From: Corynebacterium sp. ES2730-CONJ | GTDB taxonomy: Bacteria > Actinomycetota > Actinomycetes > Mycobacteriales > Mycobacteriaceae | Assembly (NCBI RefSeq): GCF_024834055.1 | Contig: NZ_JANUXZ010000003.1 | Span: forward strand, 62,001-126,000 | DNA: 64,000 nucleotides | Reading direction: 5' to 3' | Shown here: piece after piece, positions 1 to 10,164 of the stretch | How positions within the stretch are numbered: position 1 is the first letter of the stretch | Layout of the letters: every line of letters begins with the position of its first letter | Position numbers and translations under genes: made by a program | The notes under the pieces: generated by a model | The model's input: the letters and a program-made list of their open reading frames with translations, nothing else | Databases searched by the model: none | What the model was told of the DNA's origin: nothing

Positions 1-57
1 AGTGCTCATTATAAACAGCCCACACATGATGCTGAAGCTTCGCGGCGGGTGAGCTAG
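1..57 (+). CDS. 3' end of an unidentified upstream gene (partial)
   Basis: A reading frame is open from base 1 and ends with TAG at 55-57, two bases before the DoxX start codon. That spacing suggests an operon. The 18 visible residues are polar and charged and match no family I can name. A second frame is open to a TGA at 50-52, so the frame choice is an inference from spacing. Confidence 0.35.
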   Translation, partial: SAHYKQPTHDAEASRRVS

Positions 58-59
58 GC

Positions 60-476
60 ATGGATCGCCCAGTGGTACGCGATATTGCACTCGCAATATT
101 TCGGCTCGTCCTCGGCGTCATCTTCGTAGCACATGGTTACCAGAAGCTATTCATCCAGGGAATTGATGAGATTGCCGGACAGTTCTCTGCAAGCGCTATT
201 CCCCAGCCAAAGCTCTCTGCCTATATAGCTGCCATTGCTGAACTCGGTGGGGGAGCCTTGCTGGTTATTGGACTGCTAACCACTGTAGTTGCTGGTGCTC
301 TAGCTCTTCTTATGGCGGCGGCCTTTTACTTCGTCCACCTAGGTTCTGGTTTTTTTGCGTCCAGTGGGGGATTCGAGTACGTGCTCTTGCTTATTGTGTC
401 TCTTATGGTAGTCGTGGTATTTGGTGCAGGTCGGCTCAGCGTAGATTGGTTTCTCACCCGCGATGCTGAACTGTGA
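60..476 (+). CDS. DoxX family membrane protein
   Basis: The 138-residue product has the DoxX layout of four hydrophobic segments (about residues 10-30, 52-72, 74-95 and 104-125). The family N-terminal signature is visible as FRLVLGVIFVAHGYQK. The second segment has the typical AELGGGALLVIGL. DoxX proteins are small integral membrane proteins. Some are subunits of quinol oxidases and others act in redox stress complexes, but the exact role here is unknown. The start is ATG at 60. The 3' end overlaps the next gene by 14 bp, so the two are probably translationally coupled. The neighbouring zinc-finger membrane protein suggests a stress or sigma-factor context. Confidence 0.85.
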   Translation: MDRPVVRDIALAIFRLVLGVIFVAHGYQKLFIQGIDEIAGQFSASAIPQPKLSAYIAAIAELGGGALLVIGLLTTVVAGALALLMAAAFYFVHLGSGFFASSGGFEYVLLLIVSLMVVVVFGAGRLSVDWFLTRDAEL

Positions 477-1107
477 CAAGGTTCAAGCTGCTCTCTCGGC
501 TCGCTTGGATGGCGAAGCTTTTTCTCTTAACGATGAGATCGTTGATGCCCACCTTATAGGGTGCGAACAATGTCGCCATTTTCTTGAGCAAGCCGCCTTA
601 ATGAATCGCAGATTAGCCTTCAACGAAAATTTGCGGGATCGCGCTCCGGACTTGTCGGCAATTATCATCCATGGTGTGGAATCCGAGTGGCGCCGTCACG
701 CGTCTGCGCGAATTGTCGGTATCACCGTATCGCGCGTATTCATTGCAGTTACTGGTTTGTTCTGGGTCTTTTGGGCCCTCTTTCTTTTGGGCGATGTTGA
801 GTTTCTAGTCGATGACCCGCTGATGAGTAGAGTTGTAGTAGAGGCAGCCGCTATGCGGTTATCACTGGGTTTTGGTCTATTTTTTGCCAGCTGGCAATAC
901 CGCCTCATCGCCGGAATCTTGCCCGTGTATGGAGCTGCGTGGATGTTCAGCTTTGGTTTTGCGACGCGTGAAATTGTTGTTGGGACGATTAACTACGATG
1001 CACTCGCTCAGTTGGCATTGCTGCTTTTCTCCGTCGTAGCGTTGGCGGGATGTTGGTTCGCTGAACGTGGCTGGGAATTGCTGGAACTCGGCAGACGTTC
1101 TCTGTAA
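463..1107 (+). CDS. Zinc-finger (zf-HC2) anti-sigma-factor-like membrane protein
   Basis: This is a 214-residue protein. Near the N-terminus it has the HxxxCxxC pattern of the anti-sigma zinc finger (HLIGCEQC, about residues 30-37), preceded by a Cys and a LDGE stretch typical of zf-HC2 domains. After a soluble segment of about 85 residues come four hydrophobic segments. Proteins with this finger usually bind an ECF sigma factor and hold it at the membrane until a signal arrives. No sigma factor gene is visible downstream. It could be the truncated gene at the left edge, but too little of that is present to tell. The 14-bp overlap with doxX implies co-translation. Confidence 0.72.
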   Translation: MLNCDKVQAALSARLDGEAFSLNDEIVDAHLIGCEQCRHFLEQAALMNRRLAFNENLRDRAPDLSAIIIHGVESEWRRHASARIVGITVSRVFIAVTGLFWVFWALFLLGDVEFLVDDPLMSRVVVEAAAMRLSLGFGLFFASWQYRLIAGILPVYGAAWMFSFGFATREIVVGTINYDALAQLALLLFSVVALAGCWFAERGWELLELGRRSL

Positions 1108-1201
1108 TAAGGCATCCTCAATAACCCCTTGGTCCTTCGACCTCGAGGATGTGGGTATTGCGTGTGGACTAGCTCTCTCCGAGGATCCGGTGGGCGAAGG
1201 C

Positions 1202-2308
1202 CTATGTTCCCTTGGAGATAGCTGGGTGGAGATTAGCGCGTTGAGTGCCGTCGGGCATCCGGTAGGAGATAAGTCCAGTCTTAGGGTCAGCTTCGACACG
1301 CCCGTGGCGAGACCTATTAGGGTCATCGTCGTTTCTAAGGTTATGGACCCTACACAGGGGGCAGAGATTGGCAGTGGTAGTTGCCCCTCCACGAGAAAAG
1401 GCCTGTATATGGTGGATATCGCAGCGTACGGCCGGGATCGAGCATTCTGGATGCTGACATATCAAATGCGAAGTTATCGCGCGAAAACGGTCGTCTGCGT
1501 CTGCTAAGCGTTTGATATCAAGAACTTCGTGAGGCCTGGGTACTCCGTGTGAGTCCTTGTAGATTGCGATGGCAAAACCCATTTCGTTGATAATTTCTTC
1601 AGCAATATCGGTAATATTGAGAATGACGCCATCACTATTGGTGACTGTACCATCGCAGTGTTCTTGCGCATCTGCTATCGGAATAAGGATCAGAGGACTG
1701 TGGCGAAGATCCCGGTGGCCAGAATCAGTTGAAGTATTGGTAATAACGGTTTCATACAGAGCCATAGCGAGGCCTTCAGCCTCTCCGTTGGCCATACCTT
1801 GGGATGCTTTATCGTGGGCTTGTGGAGTTAGCACCGTGCGCAGACGTTCACATTGCGCTTCAGGGAGCTTCATATTGATATAGCGCATGCCGTCTGCATC
1901 GGCAGTTGCGGAGAAACGGGCGTACCAAGCACGTGGGCGGGAATACTCGGCATTTAATGTTTTCAACGTAGTTTTGATGTGGCGATCGAGGTCGAAGCAG
2001 CTCAAGGTTGCCGCTTGACGGATGAGTTCTTCTCGTAATTCCTTAGGATCGATGCTCGGATTGCGCAGTTTTTTGCTCACACTTGAGATCAAACGTAGTT
2101 TGGCAAAACTCAGTTGGTAGTCAATAGCTAGGTCGAGCTCGTCCGGGTGAAAAGTTTTTGCAACCGCGAGCATCAGTGAGGCTTCGGTATGGGTGCAGTC
2201 GAGGAATAACGCCATCTCGTCTTTTGTCAAAACGGTGCGCTTGAGTTCGTAAGCAAGTTCACCACCACGTGGAGCGAGGTCCTTTATCGATTCTAGGCAC
2301 GTCTTCAT
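1202..2308 (-). CDS. HNH endonuclease signature protein with DUF222-like N-terminal region
   Basis: The product is about 368 residues. Its C-terminal part holds an HNH/zinc core: CxxxxC (CQHPEC), then RCDIHHIQAFSRGG with the catalytic-type HH pair, and a later CPLCRVHN zinc knuckle. The helical N-terminal region resembles the DUF222/13E12 repeat family that is common and multicopy in actinomycetes. The role is unproven; the family is often treated as a selfish or repeat-associated nuclease. ATG at 2308 has an AGGAG very close to it. A TTG at 2344 would add 12 residues but has only a weak upstream purine stretch. The gene stands alone on the minus strand, convergent to the zinc-finger gene, and has no partner that would make it a toxin or restriction system. 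Confidence 0.75.
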   Translation of the reverse strand: MKTCLESIKDLAPRGGELAYELKRTVLTKDEMALFLDCTHTEASLMLAVAKTFHPDELDLAIDYQLSFAKLRLISSVSKKLRNPSIDPKELREELIRQAATLSCFDLDRHIKTTLKTLNAEYSRPRAWYARFSATADADGMRYINMKLPEAQCERLRTVLTPQAHDKASQGMANGEAEGLAMALYETVITNTSTDSGHRDLRHSPLILIPIADAQEHCDGTVTNSDGVILNITDIAEEIINEMGFAIAIYKDSHGVPRPHEVLDIKRLADADDRFRAITSHLICQHPECSIPAVRCDIHHIQAFSRGGATTTANLCPLCRVHNLRNDDDPNRSRHGRVEADPKTGLISYRMPDGTQRANLHPAISKGT

Positions 2309-2439
2309 GCTCCTGACGCTAAACAGGAAGAATCGCGAGCACAATATCTACTCTAAAAAACGCGAAAAGTTGTGGATAACTTTTTGCGTTTGCAGTATCG
2401 ACCTTTAGACCCTCAACCGCTTTGGCTCTACGATTTTTG

Positions 2440-3924
2440 CTATCGCCACGCAGGGATCCACGCTAGCGCGTCATAGGCTGAATCGGGCAGAATGAAGCCA
2501 AAGAAGAGAGGCATGAAATAGAAGAACTGTGCAATAAGGATGCCGAGGTAGATACTAACAATAACCGTTCCCCCTCGGGGTCTCCTGTGGATTATTTTCC
2601 CTAATAGGTAGGTGAGCATCACAATAACCATCGGGATCAGAGGAGCCGCGTAGAAGAAGTACATCTGGCGGTCGTAACCGATCAACCAGGGAATGAAGCC
2701 AGCCGCAAACGTCCATAAGGGGATAACAAGTACCCAATCCTTTTTGATCAGGACAAGCCACAAGGCGGCAATAATAACCGGTATGACGAGCCACCACAGA
2801 GCGGGAGTGCCAAAGAGGTAGAGCATGCGGCGGCACGCGGTTGGTCCGCAAGGAATATCCGTTTGTGAGAAGTAGAGAATGGGCTTAATCCCGACCAGCC
2901 ATTCCCATGGCTTGGATTCAAAGGGGTGCTGGTGGCCGGCGGAGGTGGTTAGCGAGGCATGAAATTTCAGCACTTCTGAGTGATAATAAGTCCAACCTGC
3001 AAGTCCCTCGGGGAGAAGCTTGATAAAAGAATCATCTCCTAAAGTGCCGTCGCTAGCAACATGGTGATAGATCGACGTCTCGCTAGCGAACCAAGCTCGC
3101 CAGCTCCAGATATAGAGCGCAACAGGGAGGATAACCAGGTGGGTAAAAGCGCGCCAGCTATCACGCATAAGTGTTCCTACAAACGGTGATAACGTACCGG
3201 AGCGGGCGCGAGTTCGGTAATCGAGAATAACCGAGAGGATGCCAAAGAAAGCCATATAATACAGACCTGACCATTTTACGGACAGCGCTAGTCCGAGAAA
3301 AACTCCACAGGCAAAACGCCACCAGCGAAATCCGATGGGAGGCCCGTAGAGTGATTCGTGGCGATCCTCATAGCGGGCAGATACCTGCAGCCAATCTCTG
3401 ATAAGAGCCCACGAGGCCGCAGTAATAAAAAAAGTTTGAAAGACGTCAAGAAGAGCGAATCGACTGATTACCAGAAGGAAGCCGTCGCTTAGCGCTATCA
3501 CTCCCGCTGTAGTCGCTAGGCCGGTTGAGCGGGTGAGCTGCCTAGTTATAGCCATGATAAGGGTGATCGTCAGTGCGCCGAGCAGCGCGCCCACCGCCCG
3601 CCACCCGAAGGGCGTGTAACCGTAGAGCATTTCGCCAAGGGCGATAAGCTGTTTCCCTAATGGTGGATGGACAACGAGGCCGTAGCCCGGATTTGATTCG
3701 ATGCCTCCAAGGATCGGGTTCATCCACGTCTCCACCATATCCCAGGCCTGGGGCACATAATGCTTTTCGTCAAATACTGGGGTTTCTTGGTCGCTGAGGG
3801 AGCCGAGATTGACGAAACGCAAGAGTGCCGCGCAGATAAAAACGACCATCGTGGAGAGAGTATCCCCGAGGGTCCAGATATGGCGTGGGTATTCGTGGTT
3901 AGGTGGCTTCTTGACGAGGTTCAC
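2440..3924 (-). CDS. pmt: Protein O-mannosyltransferase (PMT, GT39 family)
   Basis: The product is a polytopic membrane protein of about 495 residues. It transfers mannose from polyprenyl-phosphomannose to Ser/Thr of secreted proteins at the outer face of the membrane. Just after the first membrane helix it has the catalytic acidic pair (FDEKHYVPQAW), then VVHPPLGKQLIALGE and a run of hydrophobic helices. The reading frame stays open to 4095 but those extra residues do not look conserved. I prefer the GTG at 3924, because a good promoter for the divergent betP (4022-4050) lies inside the longer version and the shorter length fits the mycobacterial PMT. The proline- and serine-rich stalks of the surface proteins at 36-47 kb are plausible substrates; this is an inference. 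Confidence 0.9.
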   Translation of the reverse strand: MNLVKKPPNHEYPRHIWTLGDTLSTMVVFICAALLRFVNLGSLSDQETPVFDEKHYVPQAWDMVETWMNPILGGIESNPGYGLVVHPPLGKQLIALGEMLYGYTPFGWRAVGALLGALTITLIMAITRQLTRSTGLATTAGVIALSDGFLLVISRFALLDVFQTFFITAASWALIRDWLQVSARYEDRHESLYGPPIGFRWWRFACGVFLGLALSVKWSGLYYMAFFGILSVILDYRTRARSGTLSPFVGTLMRDSWRAFTHLVILPVALYIWSWRAWFASETSIYHHVASDGTLGDDSFIKLLPEGLAGWTYYHSEVLKFHASLTTSAGHQHPFESKPWEWLVGIKPILYFSQTDIPCGPTACRRMLYLFGTPALWWLVIPVIIAALWLVLIKKDWVLVIPLWTFAAGFIPWLIGYDRQMYFFYAAPLIPMVIVMLTYLLGKIIHRRPRGGTVIVSIYLGILIAQFFYFMPLFFGFILPDSAYDALAWIPAWR

Positions 3925-4021
3925 TGTTTTAATATTAGAGGTAGAGCGGTCTCGAGTGGAAAGATATTGAGAAACTCGCCGGAGCTGGATAGCGTGGCTG
4001 ATGGCCCTAATCGTTACCCTA

Positions 4022-4050
4022 TTGTGACCTTCGGTCAGGCATTGTATTAT
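4022..4050 (+). promoter_or_regulatory. Sigma-70-type promoter for betP
   Basis: TTGTGA at 4022-4027 is followed after exactly 17 bp by TATTAT at 4045-4050, close to the housekeeping consensus. The expected transcription start is near 4057, giving a leader of roughly 110 bases before the betP start. Confidence 0.6.
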
Positions 4051-4070
4051 CGTGCCTGCGCATAGCGTTG

Positions 4071-4086
4071 GTAACGAAATGGTTAC
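4071..4086. promoter_or_regulatory. GTAAC/GTTAC inverted repeat in the betP leader, possible MtrA-type site
   Basis: GTAAC at 4071-4075 and its inverted copy GTTAC at 4082-4086 are separated by 6 bp, just downstream of the predicted betP transcription start. MtrA of the MtrAB two-component system is known to control betP in Corynebacterium glutamicum and to favour GTAAC-type half sites. The link to MtrA here is inferred from that, not proven by the sequence. Confidence 0.35.
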
Positions 4087-4167
4087 ATTGATCAATTTGG
4101 AGCGCCGGAGCTGTCAATTTTGGGCGCCCTTGTTGCATTATCGCTGCATATGGAGCACGGTAGCTTT

Positions 4168-5982
4168 ATGGAAAAATCTAATGAATCTCAGCCTGCAGAG
4201 GCTAGCGGTGTCGCTTTGACGACCGCGCAGGAGGATGCAGCAGCACCTACTGCAACGCATGAGCTTGCTGCCATGCTCTCGAGTAGATCGACAATCGAGG
4301 AGCAGGCCTACGGTGACGAGGAAGAGATTATTCTTCAGGGTGAAGATGAGGATGCCAAGGTAGATTGGCTGGTCACCATACCAGCAGTCGTCGCGGTTTT
4401 AGCCGTCGTGGCTTGGGGTCTCCTTCTTCCGGATTCATTCTCAGGCTTTGCCGGCACGGCCCTTGGCTATGTCATCGATACCTTCGGATGGGCCTTCATT
4501 TTGGGCACCACCGTCATATTGGTATTCGCTATTGTTGTGGCGCTCAGTAAATTTGGTTCCATAAAACTGGGCCGCGATGATGAAGCCCCCGAATTCTCCA
4601 CCGCCAGCTGGATCGCCATGATGTTTGCTGCCGGCATGGGAATCGGTCTGATGTTCTACGGTGCATCGGAACCGTTGACTCACTACCTCAACGGAGTGCC
4701 AAATTATGCCCCGAATAACGTGGCTCAGGCTATGGCAACCACGCTCCTGCATTGGACATTGCACCCGTGGGCTATCTACGGAATTTTTGGCCTTGCTATT
4801 GCATATTCGACCTTCCGTTTAGGGCGACGCCAGCTGCTAAGCGCATCCTTCATCCCATTATTTGGTGAAAAAGGGGCGCGAGGATGGCCAGGGCGCGTGG
4901 TGGATATCCTCGCAATCATAGCCACCATTTTCGGTACTGCGTGCTCCCTTGGTATTGGAGCGACTCAGATCCGTGCTGGTCTCACCGCTGCGGGAATCGT
5001 CGAGGAACCACGGATGTCCACGCTTATTGGTATCGTCTCTGTGCTCACTCTAGCGTTCTTAGTGTCCGCTATGTCGGGCGTGGGCAAGGGCATCCAGTAT
5101 ATTTCCAACGCTAATATGGTCCTCGCCTCGCTCGTTGCACTCTTTGTGTTCGTCGTGGGACCTACCGTAACCATCCTCAACCTCATTCCTGGTGCCCTAG
5201 GTGCCTACCTGTCCAACTTCTTCCAAATGATCGGTCGTACTGCTGAGTCCGCTAATGGTTCTGCCGGCGAGTGGTTGGGTGGCTGGACGATCTTCTATTG
5301 GGCTTGGTGGATTTCCTGGTCACCTTTTGTTGGCATGTTCCTGGCTCGCATTTCGCGCGGACGCACGGTGCGCGAGTTCATTATGGGAGTGCTACTGGTA
5401 CCATCTGCCGTGTCCGTAGTATGGTTCGCTATCTTTGGTGGGACCGCTATTCACCTCGAGCAAGAAGGTCGCTCGATCTATGGTGAAGGCAAAGCAGAAT
5501 ACCAGCTCTTTGATCTGCTCCACACGATGCCAGGTGGGCATATTGTTGGCATTATCGCCCTCATCCTGCTTGCTACCTTCTTTATTACCTCGGCAGATTC
5601 TGCCTCGACGGTGATGGGGTCAATGAGTCAAAATGGTAAGAGTGACGCTAATCGCTTCGTCTCTGCGGGTTGGGGTGTTCTTGTAGCTCTCATCGGTATG
5701 ACGATGTTGGTCACCGGTGGAGCGGATGTGCTATCAAACTTGCAGAATTTAACTATCATCGCCGCTTCGCCTTTCCTCCTTGTTATTGTTATGCTCATGT
5801 TTGCTCTCTTGAAGGATCTTCGCAACGATGCGATTTACCTCGACTATCGTGAGCAACAGCGCTTCCAATCCCGGTTGGCCCGCGAACGACGCATCCACTT
5901 AGAGCACGTTCGACGGGAGAAGAATAAGGCTAAGCGCCGTCTCGACAGGCACCACAAGAAAGAGAAAACTCCACATGTTTAA
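4168..5982 (+). CDS. betP: BCCT-family osmoprotectant transporter, BetP type
   Basis: The product is a sodium-coupled carrier of about 604 residues for betaine-type compatible solutes. The glycine-rich stretch [18 protein letters not shown] (about residue 156) matches the BetP unwound helix, and [20 protein letters not shown] (about residue 378) is the family tryptophan signature. An acidic N-terminal tail of about 65 residues and a basic C-terminal tail of about 45 residues (with [11 protein letters not shown]) flank twelve membrane segments. In C. glutamicum BetP this tail senses osmotic stress. ATG at 4168 has GGAG 12 bp upstream; ATG at 4150 is the alternative. The gene overlaps the downstream ykvI-like gene by 8 bp and has its own promoter divergent from pmt. 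A choline or ectoine preference cannot be excluded. Confidence 0.92.
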   Translation: MEKSNESQPAEASGVALTTAQEDAAAPTATHELAAMLSSRSTIEEQAYGDEEEIILQGEDEDAKVDWLVTIPAVVAVLAVVAWGLLLPDSFSGFAGTALGYVIDTFGWAFILGTTVILVFAIVVALSKFGSIKLGRDDEAPEFSTASWIAMMFAAGMGIGLMFYGASEPLTHYLNGVPNYAPNNVAQAMATTLLHWTLHPWAIYGIFGLAIAYSTFRLGRRQLLSASFIPLFGEKGARGWPGRVVDILAIIATIFGTACSLGIGATQIRAGLTAAGIVEEPRMSTLIGIVSVLTLAFLVSAMSGVGKGIQYISNANMVLASLVALFVFVVGPTVTILNLIPGALGAYLSNFFQMIGRTAESANGSAGEWLGGWTIFYWAWWISWSPFVGMFLARISRGRTVREFIMGVLLVPSAVSVVWFAIFGGTAIHLEQEGRSIYGEGKAEYQLFDLLHTMPGGHIVGIIALILLATFFITSADSASTVMGSMSQNGKSDANRFVSAGWGVLVALIGMTMLVTGGADVLSNLQNLTIIAASPFLLVIVMLMFALLKDLRNDAIYLDYREQQRFQSRLARERRIHLEHVRREKNKAKRRLDRHHKKEKTPHV

Positions 5983-7363
5983 GCGCGTTGCGTCGATAGC
6001 TCTAGCATTCATCGGCGTCATCGTAGGAGCTGGGTTCGCTACTGGCCAGGAAGTGCTGCAGTACTTTGTAGGCTTTGGCTCGATGGGCATCCTTGCGGCA
6101 GTCATATCCAGTGTCGTGGTTATGCTCTCGGGCATGGCTGCCATCCAACTCGGCTCCTATTTTCTAGCCGACGACCACGGGGCCGTGATCCATCGGATCT
6201 CTCACCCCATCGTTGGCAAAATGCTCGATGCAGGCGTCCTCGTGACCCTGTTCTGTACCGGTATGGTTATGTTTGCCGGCGCTGGTTCCAACTTGAATCA
6301 GCAATTTGGTTGGCCAATTTGGGTAGGCGCGATCGGACTGCTGGTTGTGGTGCTCATCGCAGGTCTACTCGACGTTGATAAGATCACTGGCGTTATCGGC
6401 GCCGTAACTCCCTTTATCGTTGCCTTTATTGGGCTGGCGGCCGTGTGGGCCTTAACCCATGCGTCCTCCTCACCAGAGGCTATTGAGGCTGGCGTGCGCT
6501 TGATTGAGCCCGCTACTCCGCACTGGTTTATTTCCTCCATGAACTACGTAGGACTGAATCTGATGGTGGGTGCCTCGATGGCAATCATCATCGGCGGAAA
6601 TAATACTGATCCAAAAGCTGCTGGTATCGGCGGCCTCATCGGTGGCATTGTCTTTGGACTCATGCTCACACTAACCGCATTGGCACTCTACCGCAGCGTT
6701 GATGTGGTGGCCCAAGACGATGTTCCTATGCTGCGCATTGTCGACGGCATTCATCCGAACTTGGGTCTTTTAATGAGTATCGTGATCATCGGCATGATCT
6801 TCAATACTGCGGTCGGTATGTTCTACGCCTTTGCCAAGCGCCTAACGTCCAAATCTCCACAGCGTTTCTACCTGGTATTCGTGGCTTCCTGCCTCATCGG
6901 ATTTGGTGCCAGCTTCCTAGGCTTTAAAACATTGGTTGCCACGGTATACCCAATCCTGGGCTATATCGGAGTGATCCTCTTTACGGTGATTACCCTTGCA
7001 TGGATAAAGAGCTTAACTACCATCCGTGAGGAGTCCACACGCCGCGACCGCATCAGAGAATTGCTACGGCGTAAACTCGATCCGCGCCTACGCTTTAGCT
7101 CCAAACAACAGCGTATGTTAAATCGGTATGTTGAAGAGTCGAACCTAGAGCGCGAGGAATTCGTGGAATCTATTCGCGTTGAAGTTGAGGAAGAGATCGA
7201 AGAGGAAATCGCTGAAGAAGAACGTCGTGAACACGAGAGCCTTGACGGGGCCGATGAGAGCACCACAGAGTCTCATCAGATTGAATCTGAGAATTCACGT
7301 GAGCACCCGGAAACTTTAGGAGATTCCGATCAGCAGTCGCCACATAGGTTGCAGGATCACTAG
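5975..7363 (+). CDS. YkvI family membrane protein with long acidic C-terminal tail
   Basis: The 462-residue product has about ten hydrophobic segments up to residue 345. Its first segment carries the family signature [18 protein letters not shown], which places it with the YkvI group in the APC/LeuT-fold superfamily. Substrates of this group are not established. Residues 346-462 form a charged cytoplasmic tail, basic at first and then strongly acidic ([15 protein letters not shown] at about 403-417). The start overlaps the end of betP by 8 bp, so the two proteins are made together. The acidic tail mirrors the basic C-terminal tail of BetP. A stem-loop terminator follows directly. Confidence 0.85.
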   Translation: MFKRVASIALAFIGVIVGAGFATGQEVLQYFVGFGSMGILAAVISSVVVMLSGMAAIQLGSYFLADDHGAVIHRISHPIVGKMLDAGVLVTLFCTGMVMFAGAGSNLNQQFGWPIWVGAIGLLVVVLIAGLLDVDKITGVIGAVTPFIVAFIGLAAVWALTHASSSPEAIEAGVRLIEPATPHWFISSMNYVGLNLMVGASMAIIIGGNNTDPKAAGIGGLIGGIVFGLMLTLTALALYRSVDVVAQDDVPMLRIVDGIHPNLGLLMSIVIIGMIFNTAVGMFYAFAKRLTSKSPQRFYLVFVASCLIGFGASFLGFKTLVATVYPILGYIGVILFTVITLAWIKSLTTIREESTRRDRIRELLRRKLDPRLRFSSKQQRMLNRYVEESNLEREEFVESIRVEVEEEIEEEIAEEERREHESLDGADESTTESHQIESENSREHPETLGDSDQQSPHRLQDH

Positions 7364-7373
7364 AGCTTGACCT

Positions 7374-7405
7374 AGCGCCGCCAGTTTTTTACTGGCGGCG
7401 CTTTT
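7374..7405 (+). terminator. Rho-independent terminator after betP-ykvI
   Basis: A perfect 12-bp stem (7374-7385 with 7391-7402) around a TTTTT loop is followed by a run of T. Confidence 0.92.
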
Positions 7406-7474
7406 GTATAGTCCTATAAGGGTAGATTAGGGGGTGCTAGTTAAGCCGCTGCCTTCTAAGGAGTTATTAAGAAG

Positions 7475-8344
7475 ATGACCGTCGACCTACCACCTCTGCC
7501 ACGCGGGCTCATCCTCGCAGCGACGCCACTGGGCAATATCGGAGATGCTTCCGAGCGGTTGCGCCAAGCTTTGAGTGAGGCTGATTATATTGCCGCCGAA
7601 GATACCCGCCGTACAAAGGCGTTGGCGCAGGCTTTAGGAATTGAGGTGAAGGGGAAGATCATCTCTAATTTCGACCATAATGAACGCTCGCGCGTGGCTA
7701 CACTCATTGAACTGGCACGTGATGGAAGTGTTGTTGTGGTGACCGATGCAGGAATGCCTATCGTGTCGGATCCTGGATTTCCTCTTGTTGAGGCTGCTCA
7801 TGAGCAGGGTATTCCCATCACTTGCTTCCCTGGTCCATCTGCCGTGCCCGTAGCTTTAGCCTTATCCGGGCTGCATGTGGGAAAATTCGCCTTTGATGGA
7901 TTCGCGCCACGAAAAAAAGGAGCCCGACTGTCGTGGTTAGAGTCTCTGAAGAACGAAGAACGGGCCGTGTGTTTCTTTGAATCGCCCCATCGAATTGTCG
8001 ATACGCTCTCGGATGCTCTCGATGTTTTAGGTCCGCAGAGGCGTGTCGCCGTGGTGCGCGAATTGACTAAAACATTTGAGGAAGTTAAGAGGGGGAGTCT
8101 TCTTGAAGTTCTGCAGTGGGCACAGTCTGGGGTACGTGGCGAGATCACCTGCGTGATCGAGGGAAATTTGGGGGCGAGGGATGTCGATATTGACGATATT
8201 ATTGCCGAAGCTGTAGAGAGGGCAGCGGCTGGGGAGCGGCTTAAATCGGTCTGCAAGGACCTGGCCCGCACGTACTCTTTGCGTGCGAATGATATCTTCG
8301 AGAGCGCTTTGGTTGCTCGTGATAAAGTTCTAAACCATGAATAA
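7475..8344 (+). CDS. rsmI: 16S rRNA (cytidine(1402)-2'-O)-methyltransferase RsmI
   Basis: This enzyme methylates the ribose of C1402 in the decoding centre of 16S rRNA using S-adenosylmethionine. The 289-residue length fits the family. Visible motifs are [13 protein letters not shown] at the N-terminus, [27 protein letters not shown] (SAM site) and [18 protein letters not shown] at 7475 has AAGGAG upstream with good spacing. The stop overlaps the metG start by 8 bp. In mycobacteria rsmI sits directly divergent from pmt; here betP and ykvI separate them. Confidence 0.96.
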   Translation: MTVDLPPLPRGLILAATPLGNIGDASERLRQALSEADYIAAEDTRRTKALAQALGIEVKGKIISNFDHNERSRVATLIELARDGSVVVVTDAGMPIVSDPGFPLVEAAHEQGIPITCFPGPSAVPVALALSGLHVGKFAFDGFAPRKKGARLSWLESLKNEERAVCFFESPHRIVDTLSDALDVLGPQRRVAVVRELTKTFEEVKRGSLLEVLQWAQSGVRGEITCVIEGNLGARDVDIDDIIAEAVERAAAGERLKSVCKDLARTYSLRANDIFESALVARDKVLNHE

Positions 8345-10163
8345 TTTGCTGGTAGCAGTTGCTTGGCCCTATGCCAACGGTCCGCGACATATTGGCCATG
8401 TTGCGGGTTTCGGTGTCCCCTCGGATGTATTCGCTCGTTTTCAACGAATGGCAGGGAATAATGTGCTGATGGTGTCGGGGACCGATGAGCACGGAACTCC
8501 CCTATTAGTGCAGGCTGACAAGGAGGGCGTCCATGTCAAGGAGCTGGCTGATCGCTATAATCGTCAGATCGTTGAGGATCTTACCGGTTTGGGTCTAAGT
8601 TATGATCTCTTTACCCGTACGACCACCCGCAACCACTATGCGGTGGTACAGGAACTGTTTAAGGGCCTGTATGACAACGGTTATATGATTAAACAAACAA
8701 CTTTCGGGGCGGTGTCGCCATCGACAGGGCGCACCTTGCCTGATCGGTATATCGAGGGTGAATGTCCGATTTGCCACTCGGAGGGTGCCCGTGGAGATCA
8801 GTGTGATAACTGCGGCAATCAACTAGATCCGGCGGAACTCATCAACCCGATATCGAAGATAAACGGTGAGGTTCCTCAATTTATTGAGACTGAGCACTTC
8901 CTTCTTGATCTTCCGGCGCTTGCTGAGTCTTTAGAGCAGTGGCTTCATAGTCGCAAGGATTGGCGTCCTAATGTGCTGAAATTCTCGCTCAACCTTTTAG
9001 GTGATTTGCGCCCGCGAGCCATGAGTCGAGATATCGATTGGGGAGTTCCAATTCCCGTCGAGGGCTGGGAGAATAAGCCAACAAAAAAATTGTATGTATG
9101 GTTTGATGCTGTTATAGGCTACCTATCCGCATCCCTGGAGTGGGCCTATCGCTCGGGCGATAAAGACGCTTGGCAGAAGTGGTGGACTAATCCACAGGCT
9201 CTTTCCTACTACTTCATGGGTAAGGACAATATCACTTTCCACTCCCAGATCTGGCCTGCTGAGCTCTTGGGGTACCAAGGATCCGGTGCCAAAGGTGGTC
9301 AGGAGCATCACTATGGACACCTCAATTTACCGACCGAGGTGGTTTCATCGGAGTTTCTGACCATGTCAGGCTCGAAGTTCTCCTCGTCGAAGGGCGTTGT
9401 CATCTACGTCAAGGATTTCCTCAGGGAATTTGGCCCGGATGCCTTGCGTTATTTCATCGCGGTCGCCGGTCCGGAAAACAACGACACAGATTTTACCTGG
9501 GATGAATTCGTCCGACGCATCAATAATGAGTTGGCGAATGGCTGGGGCAATCTCATCAACCGTACAGTCTCTATGGCGCATAAGAACTTCGGGGAGGTTC
9601 CTCCCTGTGGTGAACTTCTCCCGGCTGATATGGACATTCTGCAGGCGGCTACCGAAGCCTTCGACCGAGTTTCTGAACATTTGGCCCAATCGCGATTTAA
9701 GCAAGGCATTTCTCATATTATGCACATCGTGGGTGAGGCGAATGCTTATATTGCGGAGATGGAACCGTGGAAGCTTGCCAAAGATGAATCCCAGCGTGAA
9801 CGCTTAGGCACTGTCTTGTGGGTAGCCTTGCAGCTGGTTTCAGATATCAATGTGATGCTCACTCCATATTTGCCGCATCTCGCTCAAGCTGTTCACGAGA
9901 CTTTGGGACGCTCGGGAATATGGGCAGCACAGCCTGAGATCGTTGAGGTTAGCGACGATATTCCGGTTGAGCTGGTCGGAGTGGGTTTACCTGACCCCAG
10001 TTCTACATATCCGGTAATCATGGGGGATTATGCGAGCGAGCAGGCTTGTTGGCAGCGCATCGACATGGTCGCCGGTACGCCCTTGTCGAAGCCGCGCCCG
10101 CTGATTGCAAAATTAGACCCTAAGCTCGCCACGGAGGGCCCGAGTTGGGCACCGGTGCAATAG
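8337..10163 (+). CDS. metG: Methionyl-tRNA synthetase
   Basis: This class I synthetase charges tRNA-Met and initiator tRNA. The HIGH motif is seen literally in [11 protein letters not shown] near residue 17. The KMSKS loop appears as KFSSSKG at about residue 346. A four-cysteine zinc knuckle (CPIC, then CDNC) lies near residue 145 in the connective domain, followed by the anticodon-binding helical region. At 608 residues it lacks the C-terminal EMAP/Trbp111-like domain found in longer MetG proteins. It overlaps rsmI by 8 bp, and tatD begins one base after its stop, so this is a tight operon. Confidence 0.97.
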   Translation: MNNLLVAVAWPYANGPRHIGHVAGFGVPSDVFARFQRMAGNNVLMVSGTDEHGTPLLVQADKEGVHVKELADRYNRQIVEDLTGLGLSYDLFTRTTTRNHYAVVQELFKGLYDNGYMIKQTTFGAVSPSTGRTLPDRYIEGECPICHSEGARGDQCDNCGNQLDPAELINPISKINGEVPQFIETEHFLLDLPALAESLEQWLHSRKDWRPNVLKFSLNLLGDLRPRAMSRDIDWGVPIPVEGWENKPTKKLYVWFDAVIGYLSASLEWAYRSGDKDAWQKWWTNPQALSYYFMGKDNITFHSQIWPAELLGYQGSGAKGGQEHHYGHLNLPTEVVSSEFLTMSGSKFSSSKGVVIYVKDFLREFGPDALRYFIAVAGPENNDTDFTWDEFVRRINNELANGWGNLINRTVSMAHKNFGEVPPCGELLPADMDILQAATEAFDRVSEHLAQSRFKQGISHIMHIVGEANAYIAEMEPWKLAKDESQRERLGTVLWVALQLVSDINVMLTPYLPHLAQAVHETLGRSGIWAAQPEIVEVSDDIPVELVGVGLPDPSSTYPVIMGDYASEQACWQRIDMVAGTPLSKPRPLIAKLDPKLATEGPSWAPVQ

Positions 10164-10164
10164 C

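Noticed and set aside
877..1392. Minus-strand open frame at the end of the zinc-finger gene
   Set aside because: It lies across the 3' ends of two real genes on other frames. Its composition is that of a shadow frame.
1067..1507. Plus-strand open frame after the zinc-finger gene
   Set aside because: It lies opposite the HNH gene, which has clear motifs. Its translation resembles no protein and it has no ribosome binding site.
1202..2308. Restriction or toxin system around the HNH gene
   Set aside because: No methylase, specificity or antitoxin gene is adjacent. The family is common as single genes in actinomycetes.
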